From Bin80 sp964503085 (GTDB lineage Bacteria; Bacteroidota; Rhodothermia; Rhodothermales; Bin80): DNA of 64,000 nucleotides. The first letter of the stretch is position 1, and every line of letters starts with the position of its first letter. Below the pieces are notes generated by a model. The model saw only the letters and a list, made by a program, of their open reading frames with translations. It was not told where the DNA came from and made no database searches. The translations under genes were made by a program, and so were the position numbers. The stretch is taken from contig CAZCYQ010000002.1 of the NCBI GenBank assembly GCA_964503085.1, forward strand, positions 1-64,000, given 5' to 3'. Below, piece after piece: positions 52,474-61,068 of this stretch.

Positions 52474-55182
52474 CTACATCAGCCGAGGCTTGTACGTGAA
52501 TTTCAGCATCGCGTAGCGACCCAGTAACGTAATACGTGATTCTTGAATATAATTGGCCCCACTGGAGATGCTTACGTTCCGACTATTGTTTAGCGCGTCA
52601 TTGAGCTCAAACTCTATATTGCCGCGACCCTTCAGCAGTACTCTCGACATTGATAGATTCAGCAAAGCTACGTTCTGACTTGTGCCGAAAAGCGTTCGGT
52701 CAAACATACGGTAAAACAGTGATGAATCAAATGACCAGTTTTCAGAGGGATTCCAAATCATTTGTGCTTCTATTGTACCGTTAGTGTAGTTCCGGTTCAA
52801 CTCTTCATTCAATGAATAGCGGATCCTGTTGTATGTGATTTCCCCCGTTGCAGTGAGGTCAACCTTGTCCCCTCCGTAATGCGTAATTTCGAGGCTAAGC
52901 CTGTTGCGCAGCACCCGTGTATCATTCTCTGCACCATTAACCATCTCCGTGCCACGCTCCAAGTCAATATCGTTGTCTAATTCCCAACTCATATTTAATG
53001 ATCGAATTGGCATACCCGAACCTATGTCACTGTCGACCGACCATACATCTCCCGCATTGATTGCCCGCAATGTTTGGCGTAACTGTGTATCTACTGCGCG
53101 CTCATATATGATGCTGTTGTGTATGTATCTTCCGCCGAGACCCACGAATAGATTAAAATCCGAGTAGGGCTTATAGAAATGATATCTGGCTCCTGCTTGA
53201 TGCTCATATTCGGGGGTGAGTGCCGGATTACCAACGTGAATACGCAGTGGGTTACTGTTATCTGTAAAGGGCTGCAACTGCCTTAGCGAGGGTTCGTGTA
53301 TTCTTGCCGCATAGCGGATGCTAAGCCCGTGCTGTTCAGCAGGGTCAAATTGCGCCAGGAAGCCCGGCAAAACATGTGTGAGCCGACTCCGTATGGTCCG
53401 TGAAAGATCTCTAATCATTCCTCTTCGACGGGAGTGTCTTACCTCCATGCTCCCTGCTACGTACCACGAACGATCAGCAGCCTGCAACGTGAATTCAGCA
53501 CCAGAACGCCAGTACTCATAATGCTGTCTAAATCTCTCACTGAGGGAGGCATTCCTAATGCTGGTCCCATCAATGATATCGAAGTATGACTTGTTTTCCC
53601 TTCGATCAGTGGCTGTACGATTCAAATACAACGTCAGTATGCGGCCTCTTAACAGGGGTTGTAGAAACTCGAGGCGATGTCCATACCGAAGACTACTGCC
53701 CTCAAATTCCTGCTCCTGATTCAGCTCTTCGCGCGTCTGTATATCCCCAAGCGTAGAAAGTTGTGTCTCTGTGCCCAGCCGAGTTACTTCGTCTGAATTA
53801 TTCGCATTCACCGTGCTTGTCGCGATAAGACTGTGACCTTTGGATGAGAGCCTTTTGCGCCAGACAAGACGTGCATCTGCATTAACGGCATCCTCCTCAT
53901 TATACTTGTTGTGCTCGGCTATACTTGACAATGCTCTTGACAGGTCCATTGTGTGCTCCTGACCCGTTCGATTAAATGATTGTAACACCTTCGACAATGT
54001 TCCTTTAAATCGCAGATCGTGCCCTTCACTCAGCTTTATATTAGCCTGTAATATTGTCGAATGTGCTAGATTGTCGGTTCGGCGATTATTGGATTCGTCA
54101 CTTGACGCCGCTACATCTGCATCCAACAGTTCCTTGCGCAATAGCACCGACTCCTGAGCATTCGCATGGTCGGTCAGGAAATAGCTGAGATTGACCCTAG
54201 TGTCATCGCCAAAATCACGATTAGCATGGAAACCAAGGCCCAGTGATTTGGAGATCCCATCGTCCGGTGATGTTATTCTACCTGCTCCCCGAAAACTTTG
54301 AAGTTGATCAAAGCTGAAGCCGGGCTGATTTACATTTTCTGCATTCCCAATCAGTGCTAACTGCGTTTCCGGCGCGAACCGAAAAGCACTAAGTTGACCA
54401 AAATATCGCCCCTGACTCCAATTCTCCGCACCAAGCCCACCTGTGGTATGGCCAAATGCACCGCGTTTAGCCTCCTTGGTAAGTTGTAGGTCAACGGTCT
54501 TCTCCTCGCGACCATCGGGGATTCCGGTCAGCTCCGATCTATCGGACGCCTTATCATATACTTGAACTTTTTCTACCGCATCCGCAGGCAGGTTACGCGT
54601 AGCAATCGTATGATCACTGCTAAAGAACTCCTTGCCCTCCACCAACACATGTTCAACTACCTTTCCTTGGGCGAATATTGTACCATAGCGATCCACATCT
54701 AGGCCTGGTAAGCGCCGGAGCAAGTCCTCCACCATGTCTTGCGGACGTACTATAAACGCCAAAACATTGTACTCAACCGTATCTCCGCGAACGACATACG
54801 GCAGACGATCAGCCTCAATGACAAATTCTTCCAGTTCCTGGGTTTGTATCCCTAGCATAATTTGCCCCATATCAACATCTGCACTGACGATGTCAAATTC
54901 TTGACGTACCGTCTGGTATCCCACAGAGGAGACACGTAGAACATATGCGCCTGTAGGCAACCGACCAATATTGAAAGTGCCTGCATCATCCGTCGTTCCA
55001 AACTGGATGAGAGCCGAGTCTGCGTGCGCCAGAACCACTACGGTAGCTTGGGGAATTGCGGCATCCGTTGAATCTGTAATCGCACCTGCTACGGAGAAAT
55101 GCTGAGCATACGCGACAGGAATAAGGCAGAGCATTAAGGCAATTACCGAGGCAACACACGAAACAAGTCTCTCAATGCTCAT
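52474..55182 (-). CDS. TonB-dependent receptor-like outer-membrane beta-barrel protein
   Basis: 902 residues with a signal peptide ending near AYAQ (about residue 26). A carboxypeptidase-regulatory-like domain lies at about 28-110 (SVAGAITDSTDAAIPQATVV). Next is a plug-like region (PQDMVEDLLRRLPGLDVD, GKEFFSSDHTIATRNLPADAVEKVQVYD) and then a long barrel of alternating strands. The plug resembles the Bacteroidota branch that accompanies GLPGLI proteins, and a GLPGLI gene indeed lies upstream on the same strand (56078). A role in uptake or in surface secretion is possible; the substrate is unknown. A palindrome and TATAAT-like box lie just upstream of its start. Confidence 0.87.
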   Translation of the reverse strand: MSIERLVSCVASVIALMLCLIPVAYAQHFSVAGAITDSTDAAIPQATVVVLAHADSALIQFGTTDDAGTFNIGRLPTGAYVLRVSSVGYQTVRQEFDIVSADVDMGQIMLGIQTQELEEFVIEADRLPYVVRGDTVEYNVLAFIVRPQDMVEDLLRRLPGLDVDRYGTIFAQGKVVEHVLVEGKEFFSSDHTIATRNLPADAVEKVQVYDKASDRSELTGIPDGREEKTVDLQLTKEAKRGAFGHTTGGLGAENWSQGRYFGQLSAFRFAPETQLALIGNAENVNQPGFSFDQLQSFRGAGRITSPDDGISKSLGLGFHANRDFGDDTRVNLSYFLTDHANAQESVLLRKELLDADVAASSDESNNRRTDNLAHSTILQANIKLSEGHDLRFKGTLSKVLQSFNRTGQEHTMDLSRALSSIAEHNKYNEEDAVNADARLVWRKRLSSKGHSLIATSTVNANNSDEVTRLGTETQLSTLGDIQTREELNQEQEFEGSSLRYGHRLEFLQPLLRGRILTLYLNRTATDRRENKSYFDIIDGTSIRNASLSERFRQHYEYWRSGAEFTLQAADRSWYVAGSMEVRHSRRRGMIRDLSRTIRSRLTHVLPGFLAQFDPAEQHGLSIRYAARIHEPSLRQLQPFTDNSNPLRIHVGNPALTPEYEHQAGARYHFYKPYSDFNLFVGLGGRYIHNSIIYERAVDTQLRQTLRAINAGDVWSVDSDIGSGMPIRSLNMSWELDNDIDLERGTEMVNGAENDTRVLRNRLSLEITHYGGDKVDLTATGEITYNRIRYSLNEELNRNYTNGTIEAQMIWNPSENWSFDSSLFYRMFDRTLFGTSQNVALLNLSMSRVLLKGRGNIEFELNDALNNSRNVSISSGANYIQESRITLLGRYAMLKFTYKPRLM

Positions 55183-55217
55183 ATTGGCCCTATTCCTGTC
55201 CGCGGGAAGAAAATTGG

Positions 55218-55245
55218 ATTATAATCTGCATCTGTTTTCCAGATG
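55218..55245 (-). promoter_or_regulatory. Candidate promoter with internal palindrome for the receptor gene
   Basis: On the minus strand a TATAAT hexamer (55223-55218) lies 35 bases before the receptor ATG. Just upstream is the perfect palindrome CATCTG-gaaaa-CAGATG (55245-55229), which would fall between -35 and -10 and looks like an operator. No clear -35 was found. This is inference from motifs only. Confidence 0.35.
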
Positions 55246-55551
55246 GTCTAAGGTACGGTTAGCACTTGCACAGTATATTTAGCTGCGCATAAATCGGGTT
55301 GACCGTACGACGCGGCTAGGGTTCGTAGAACAAATAAGCCTGGTTCGGGTCATTAGCGTGTTGCGCGGATGGCCAGCACTGATAGCTTATGGCATTCAGT
55401 ATCCCCGCCCCAGAGCCGTCCAGATGTCAGTAGGCCGAGGGCATTCCTTCACTGTTACATTCAATAACCCCAAGCCGGCAACACAACCACAGTTTCTGCT
55501 TCATGGCAATCTGGGCGGGTTCCAGATAAATGCACTGACAACAGGAGATCC

Positions 55552-55719
55552 GACGACAAGGAAACCAAGCATGCGCTGAAATTGGCTGATTTATGGAGAG
55601 CACTCTTCCAACTGAATCTTGTTGGCACAAGTTTTCTCCCGTCGTATGCCCATCGCGTCCAGACTCTCGTCCAGGCATACGATTATATTTCGTCCACTCA
55701 GGCGTTCTTTGACAACTGA
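55552..55719 (+). pseudogene. Possible decayed transposase fragment
   Basis: An open stretch of 55 codons without a start codon reads as good protein (DDKETKHALKLADLWRALF, then SFLPSYAHRVQTLVQAYDYI). It is reminiscent of the KTDxKDA...LA...LL region of IS110-type transposases. There are no flanking parts of such a gene. The reading is suggestive rather than firm. Confidence 0.25.
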
Positions 55720-55878
55720 TTGAGATAACGATCGAACTCTATGTGTCTGCTTTGAAAACCGGGCTGCCCGCCGCATGGACAACTTTCGTGTGGTGATATT
55801 GGTTAAGCCTTGAAGTATTATTTCGAACTGGCACAGTCCACCCAGAAGGACAAACACTCCCGAGCCGCAATCTCGAAA

Positions 55879-55954
55879 TCTTCGACTGTGCCTCTAACCT
55901 TCAACTTTATCAATCCCTCCAAAATTGAATTCAATTAAGCATCACGTTTAATAT
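55879..55954 (-). repeat. 76-bp repeat, copy 1 (inverted relative to copy 2)
   Basis: Its reverse complement matches 61922-61997 at 67 of 76 positions by direct comparison. Read on the minus strand both copies contain the end of one frame (ILNVMLN, stop) and, overlapping its stop, a second frame (SSILDGLIKLKVRGT in copy 2, NSILEGLIKLKVRGT in copy 1). Five of the nine differences are silent in these frames. In copy 1 the second frame continues for 22 more codons (EDFEIAARECLSFWVDCASSK, then stop). Confidence 0.75.
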
Positions 55955-56077
55955 ACAGGGGTACTTGCGAAGTCTCACACTCTAGTTCCCGCTGTGACCA
56001 ACCGAGGATCGTAAAATGGGGTTCTCGGATGGATGGGGCGCAAAAACTGATTGGACCACTTACGAGACAAAATTTGG

Positions 56078-56845
56078 TTACTGCCCCGACCGATTTAGGA
56101 TAATTATCTTCCCTTCCTGAACATCGCGCAACTGCTGTTCATATCTACGCCGGTCTTCGTCCATCACCGTTTGCTTCGTGCGACGATATTGTCTATCCGA
56201 CACTTTTTGTCCCCTTACTGGCGGTACGATACCACGCGCCAGTTCGTCTATCAAGAGGGAATCAGCTGCGTACACTTCCCCAGATGCGGCATTTGTAACC
56301 ATCAAAATGAGCCCGGGCAGCCCGCCGTACCGACCCGGACCTGCCGGAATCGATATGGCAGGCGCAAACCATGCTTCAATCTCGGCTGAATCCACCACTG
56401 CCGTCGCCTTCTCAACGCGAAGCCCCAAATAGACACGCTCTTCACCGCCCAGGCGCCAAGGAATGACAGGAGTTTTGTCGCTGATAAGATACACATCCAA
56501 GCCCAGTACCCGTGATTCTGTGTACATACCACTGCGAAAATTAACATAGGTCGTGTCAACTTCCTCCTCTCCATCTCTGATCTTTCTATCTCCTGGCTCA
56601 ATATGAGGCTTGTTGGTCGGATACATCAGAGAGGTAGTTGTGTCAAACACCATGCTTCGTGATACTGTAGCATGCGTTGCAGGCTTGACGAACTCTGTTC
56701 CATATGCCTCACTTGTGGCAGCCTCGTAGACAAGATAATGGCTGTACAGCACCGGATACGTATGAGTGTAGCGCACGGTACCCACCTGTGCCGACGCACC
56801 CAAAAAAGGTGCCAACGTGACTGCGATTAAGATAATTTGGCGCAT
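56078..56845 (-). CDS. GLPGLI-family secreted protein
   Basis: 255 residues with a signal peptide (cleavage near GASAQ, about residue 19). The family hallmark GLPGLI occurs in YGGLPGLILMV (about residue 174), preceded by AWFAPAISIPAGPGRYGG. These exported proteins of unknown function are found mainly in Bacteroidota, commonly beside a TonB-receptor-like barrel gene, as here. They are separated by 895 bases containing element scars, which may have been inserted later. Confidence 0.88.
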   Translation of the reverse strand: MRQIILIAVTLAPFLGASAQVGTVRYTHTYPVLYSHYLVYEAATSEAYGTEFVKPATHATVSRSMVFDTTTSLMYPTNKPHIEPGDRKIRDGEEEVDTTYVNFRSGMYTESRVLGLDVYLISDKTPVIPWRLGGEERVYLGLRVEKATAVVDSAEIEAWFAPAISIPAGPGRYGGLPGLILMVTNAASGEVYAADSLLIDELARGIVPPVRGQKVSDRQYRRTKQTVMDEDRRRYEQQLRDVQEGKIIILNRSGQ

Positions 56846-56957
56846 GATTCATAGATGAAATAAAAGCGGGAGACCCCATGCCCAAAAGCCAATACCTTAG
56901 GCAAGTGTGCGCACTGGTCGCACTGCTGTCTTATCTGGTCCCATCCACGCTCAACCA

Positions 56958-57443
56958 TTACATTCCACAATAAACCGGATTACACGTGGAAAACTCATCG
57001 CCCCTTTCATTACGGCAAGTATACCAGCCACCCTTACCTTCGCACTTCAGATTTTCTTTGCATTCTTCGTAGTCTGCCCGCAGTCGTCTACCAGCACCTG
57101 CCTGACGCACGCACTCTGGCGCTGATTTCGCTTGCACGAACAGACCTATATCCAGCAATGTGTTTGCAGTGGGCAAAACACGGACCGGATCAACACCAAG
57201 CTCAACTACCGGTAAGGGGCATTCGGTTGGTTGAGTGTAATGGTCGGTTAACAATACATGAGATGCGTTGTCCAGTACAAAATTGGACTGAGCGGGCGGC
57301 GTGATGTCTATCTCAACTGCGATGGCAGAGATAACATTGGGGGACGACTGACTAAACACACCGGGAACAAATCCTGCGGAAACAACAAACAGACCCACTA
57401 GGGCCAAAACCGAAAAATGAACTCTAAGCATTACAACCACCAT
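56958..57443 (-). CDS. Small Cys-rich secreted protein, unknown
   Basis: 161 residues (157 if the ATG at 57431 is used). A signal peptide ends near GVFSQ (about residue 32). The mature part is about 130 residues with seven Cys, six of them in the last 55 residues (PEC, EECKENLKC, WYTC, STCNPVYCGM). This suggests a disulfide-stabilised or metal-binding tail. I recognise no family. It is upstream of the GLPGLI gene on the same strand with a 112-base gap. The coding call rests on the signal peptide plus the Cys pattern. Confidence 0.6.
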   Translation of the reverse strand: MVVVMLRVHFSVLALVGLFVVSAGFVPGVFSQSSPNVISAIAVEIDITPPAQSNFVLDNASHVLLTDHYTQPTECPLPVVELGVDPVRVLPTANTLLDIGLFVQAKSAPECVRQAGAGRRLRADYEECKENLKCEGKGGWYTCRNERGDEFSTCNPVYCGM

Positions 57444-58335
57444 TCAGTTAACTTTTTGTGAACGACGGCAACGGAATTGTCACCGCCGGGTACAATATAC
57501 GACTTTGTGTCTAAAACGCAACCGTTGTCTGTTCTTTATCTGTTATATATTGGGCATAATCGGTTATATGCTAGTTAATTCGTGAAAATTTAGGTAATTG
57601 GTGGATGGTTTTGCAAAATCCTCGTTAAAGACCCAATACCAGGGGGATTTTTGTTAGCGCAAGTAATGACGTTATAGGACCGTGGGATTTCTTCTTTCGC
57701 ACTTGCCAGAACACCTGAATAAGTGCTAGCGGATGTAGAAATTGTAAATTACACATTGCTTCGGTTCAACACAGCGGAGAAAATCATTCAACTCGAGCCT
57801 CATGCATTGTCTTAAACCGGGGAATTTATTTGAAGATTGGGTCTTTCGAGTCTTGCTAGTTCCGATAGGTGAATCTGGAGCGGGTGGTCGAAAATTATGA
57901 CGGTGATCATGATTTGTACCACAGAATACGCGATGTATCTAAGATGCACCCGGCATCAAAAACAGCAGAATATGAGGCTCTTGTCTCGCCACCGCAACAG
58001 TCCTAGGCAGACCCACCAAATTGAACGGGATGCGGGGCAATCACTGTGCGGAGAGGGGCGTGCTATGACTACATGCAATAGACGAGTTCAAGCGGCTGCG
58101 GATGCGAAAATGAAAAACAGGCGCGCTCCGCTGATAGGGGGCGGGGGGAAACAATTTTCGGCGTCACGAGCCTGATTGAACCGACCCAATCCCGTTTTAT
58201 CAGCGAGAATTCTTCAAGTGTAGCGATCGCCCGCTGCACACGCCGTGCACAAAACCCCATGAGTCTTCTAATACAGGGGGACGAGGTGTCAATAATGCCT
58301 CGGAATAGGTCACCCGTTGCCCCACCGCACCAAGA
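57444..58335. other. Non-coding, degenerate and partly AT-rich stretch
   Basis: No gene is supported. Around 57530-57620 the sequence is strongly AT-rich. A short frame from 57801 and a shifted continuation to about 58010 look somewhat protein-like, but no family is recognised. The rest is probably the worn-out 3' part of the transposase remnant that begins at 58808. Confidence 0.45.
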
Positions 58336-58808
58336 TTTTAAATTGGCAAAGTCAGTGGAGTAGATTATCTTTTCGTTCAAGAATTCCTATGTCTCCTCCG
58401 GCAAACAATGTAACACAGTGCCGCATTGGCCTCCTTCGTCGTGGCATCGATTCCCAACGTCTTGCCTCTTCATAAACCCGCTTTCTTTAACCGCTTCAAA
58501 AAACAGATAAATACCATCGTACGTACTTCCAAACTCAAACGCTTCCTCGTCTTGGACATCGTACTGTGGTCCGGGGAGTTTTCGTCAAAGCACAACCCAA
58601 ATACTTGCGCTACGCCAATGAATCATTTCACCACCGGGCAATCTCTCGCTCCGATCCCTAACCCTCCATATAGCCAATTATAAACATCCGACAAGAGCCC
58701 CCCTAGGCTGTTGAGCAAGGGATAGGGGTTTCCATCGGCCTGTAGTGGACAACAATTTAAGAACTTCACGTTTACGCTTAGTTACCAGAATATTCTAGTG
58801 GTTGAACC
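58336..58808 (-). pseudogene. Decayed IS1182-family transposase (N-terminal to central part)
   Basis: Reading the minus strand across several frames reveals the IS1182 transposase series in order: CCPLQADG, then RMFIIGYMEG (cf. RMLLIGYFEG), stop, GSEREIARW, stop, NDSLA (cf. SERGIAWRCADSL), frameshift, DENSPDHSTMSKTRKRL (cf. SPDHSTLSRTRRRL), frameshift, KTLGIDATTKEANAALC (cf. TLGVDATTLEANAA), and EFLNEK. At least three stops and two or more frameshifts show it is dead. The C-terminal catalytic part is not recognisable. It ends 4 bases from the zinc-ribbon gene stop. Confidence 0.8.
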
Positions 58809-58811
58809 CCA

Positions 58812-59051
58812 TTAACGGGACTCGAGTTTGTCGAGATCCTTACGACTCTGAACGAGCACCTCATTGAAGCAGTTCTCACAGAATCGTCGCGTTGCTGAGT
58901 GCTGCTTACGAAGCTGAGGAACGTCGTGACATACGACTCCCTTCAGAATATCGGCTCGACAGCGGCTACATGATGTCTTGCGCCCGCAGATCTTTTTGAT
59001 TGGACGACCAAGGGACGAACCAATAAGCGACGGAGTCTTCCCCTTAGGCAT
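58812..59051 (-). CDS. Small zinc-ribbon-like protein coupled to the helicase
   Basis: 79 residues, basic, with Cys at 22, 28, 31, 41, 58 and 61. The CSRC (28-31) and CENC (58-61) pairs look like one treble-clef or zinc ribbon, with CH at 41-42. The spacing is like truncated HNH or DNA-binding fingers, but no HNH catalytic motif is evident. Its start overlaps the helicase stop by 8 bases, so it is probably co-translated and works with it. No family was recognised. Confidence 0.65.
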   Translation of the reverse strand: MPKGKTPSLIGSSLGRPIKKICGRKTSCSRCRADILKGVVCHDVPQLRKQHSATRRFCENCFNEVLVQSRKDLDKLESR

Positions 59052-61068
59052 TCTGTGCTTTCTTTAGCTCCCTAACAAGGCGGTCCAATATTTTCGGGAG
59101 TTCACTCCTCGCGGAAACAAATTCCTCATGAGACCAATCTGGTCTCTTGCGTCCGTTTCCAACCTTCTTTGCGATTTCCTGATTGACCATTATAAGAGCT
59201 GCAACGGAGTTGTTGTGTGCCCCAATCTCGGTCTTGAGTTTGCGCGGAATCTCAATTCCTTTGGGTTTGAGGTCGACGCGGTTAAGCAATACCTTCGCCG
59301 TGCGCTTCACTTCCTCATCCAAACGCTTCCTTCCCTCTATCCATTGCCTTGCGGGTATCTGGCTGAAAGGCTGCGCTGCAGGCACCATACCTGGCCCGAG
59401 CGCGTCGGACCGGCTCTTCTGTACGACCTGGTGGGCTAGGCGAGGATCAAGCCCCAGTGACTCCAGCTTCTTCTCAAGGTCTTGTTGGATGTCGGCGTCT
59501 TCAGCAGTAGAAAAGTCTTCCTCGAATAGTTGCTCTACGATTTCGCTTTCAACAACCATGTCCTCGTGAAGCTTCATCCGAGCGTCACCTCCAAGAACGT
59601 GCTTAGGCGGGTCTGGATCCTTTCCCCCCGTGACTTCCTCCCAGAACCTCTGGTCATCGTTCTCGAAGAGCTTGAAGCGCTTCAAGAGTTCATCTAAGTT
59701 CATCCCGGCGTGGGTCACGATGTGACCATAATTGTCAGGATGGGTCGGCTCATTCTGGACCACGACCCGAAGGATGCGGCCCACGAACTGGATGTAAGGA
59801 GCGAGCGAACGGAATGGGCGAAAGATTGCCGCGACACTCAGTTTTGGGTGATCGAATCCCTCCCCAAGCATCTGGACTTGGACAATGCAGTCGAGGACAC
59901 CGTTGTAAAGATCCCGTAAGACCTCTTCATTGGCCTTTTCGTCAGCTAGCTTGCCTGGACTGCTATGAACAATGGCCGTTTCGTACCCCCGCTCGCTGTA
60001 GAGCGACCGAATCTGTCTCGCATGGTTGATCGAGCACGCGACGGCGATGAGTTGGTGCTTAGTCCCGGTTTGCCGGAGTTGCTCCAGCTTCTCAAGGCTA
60101 TTGTCTACAATCGAGACATTGCACGGTGTTGAAAGTGCTACACCGCGGCTGAACCATGTCTCTTCCTTCATCCCGAGAACCTCTTCAAGAGTAAAGGTAC
60201 ACTCCTCTCCATTCATTGTGAAAGTAAGTTCGCTTGGAGCCACGTAGCTGGCCTTCAACCTCTTTACGTAGCCCTTGATGGTGGCGCTCTTGAACGGGTA
60301 GCGAAATATAAGCTCCCCCTCGATTTCCTGCCGGTCGGTTCGGAACGGTGTCGCAGTTAGGTTGACGACTTTCGCATCTCGAAATCTTTCGAAGACTCGC
60401 TGCCAGCTTGCAGCCGCACTGTGATGTGCCTCGTCGACGATGATAAGGTCAAAGAAGTCTCTCGGGAGCTTGGGAAGCCACTTATCGGTATTGGTGCCGA
60501 GTTGTTGGATATTGGTTACTACGATGTGTGATTTTTCGCACACCGAGAGGTTGCCGGTGTCGAGTGTGCAGACGAACGGTCCGTGGATCATGTGCTGAGG
60601 TTCCAACACGCTTCGCTGCCACCAGAAGCACTGCTGTCTATTAGTGATATCTAGGGTCCGACAAAGTTCTTCCTTGATCGTAAGGTTCGGTGCGATTACT
60701 AAGACACGGCCTTTGGCAATCCCGAACGGAAGGATGGCTGCTACGCCGGACTTTCCACAACCAACGGGAAGCTGAACCAACGCCTTTTGACCACCACGCC
60801 GGAAATAGTCTGCAGCTTGAAGGTAAGCGTCACGCTGAGGCTCTCTGAGGGCCGGATTATCCTGTATGTGAACCGGTGTGACCTGAAAGAACTCCTCGAG
60901 CCGTCGAGCTCCCTGCATCCAGGCTGCGAGTTCCCCGCGATCATACATCCATTTCTTATCGAGGCGTCTTGCGGGGATGCGCCTCTGCCTAGTAAGCTCG
61001 TAAAGCTTTGTGAGCCCAATTCCGAGGTATTCGGCGGCCTGGTCGGTGCCAATCCAACGTTGTTTCAT
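59044..61068 (-). CDS. SF2 DEAD/DEAH helicase with N-terminal excisionase-like HTH
   Basis: 674 residues from the ATG at 61068; a TTG start 12 codons earlier is less likely. Residues 1-55 are an excisionase/MerR-like helix-turn-helix (GTDQAAEYLGIGLTKLYELT, IPARRLDKKWMYDRGELAAW). Then comes a ResIII-type SF2 core: Q-like region near 78, Walker A PVGCGKS (101-107), DEAHHSAAASW (212-222), LTATPFR (237-243), and in RecA2 LGEGFDHPKLS and QFVGRILR. A helical C-terminal part (about 450-674) is unrecognised. No nuclease, methylase or phospholipase-D motif was seen. ATP-driven DNA translocation guided by the HTH is inferred. A mobile or defence role is suggested by the IS remnants on both sides. Confidence 0.85.
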   Translation of the reverse strand: MKQRWIGTDQAAEYLGIGLTKLYELTRQRRIPARRLDKKWMYDRGELAAWMQGARRLEEFFQVTPVHIQDNPALREPQRDAYLQAADYFRRGGQKALVQLPVGCGKSGVAAILPFGIAKGRVLVIAPNLTIKEELCRTLDITNRQQCFWWQRSVLEPQHMIHGPFVCTLDTGNLSVCEKSHIVVTNIQQLGTNTDKWLPKLPRDFFDLIIVDEAHHSAAASWQRVFERFRDAKVVNLTATPFRTDRQEIEGELIFRYPFKSATIKGYVKRLKASYVAPSELTFTMNGEECTFTLEEVLGMKEETWFSRGVALSTPCNVSIVDNSLEKLEQLRQTGTKHQLIAVACSINHARQIRSLYSERGYETAIVHSSPGKLADEKANEEVLRDLYNGVLDCIVQVQMLGEGFDHPKLSVAAIFRPFRSLAPYIQFVGRILRVVVQNEPTHPDNYGHIVTHAGMNLDELLKRFKLFENDDQRFWEEVTGGKDPDPPKHVLGGDARMKLHEDMVVESEIVEQLFEEDFSTAEDADIQQDLEKKLESLGLDPRLAHQVVQKSRSDALGPGMVPAAQPFSQIPARQWIEGRKRLDEEVKRTAKVLLNRVDLKPKGIEIPRKLKTEIGAHNNSVAALIMVNQEIAKKVGNGRKRPDWSHEEFVSARSELPKILDRLVRELKKAQNA

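Larger units (their letters stand above)
55246..56077. other. Gene-poor stretch with element scars
   Basis: No intact gene. It contains a transposase-like fragment (55552-55719) and one copy of a 76-bp repeat (55879-55954), entered separately. Several short frames on both strands lack family features. The receptor promoter lies at its left edge. Confidence 0.5.

Noticed and set aside
57801..58015. Protein-like short frames (a 32-codon frame from the ATG at 57801, then a shifted frame containing YDGDHDLYHRIRD).
   Set aside because: It may be a broken gene, but no family is recognised and a single frameshift joining two short frames is weak evidence.
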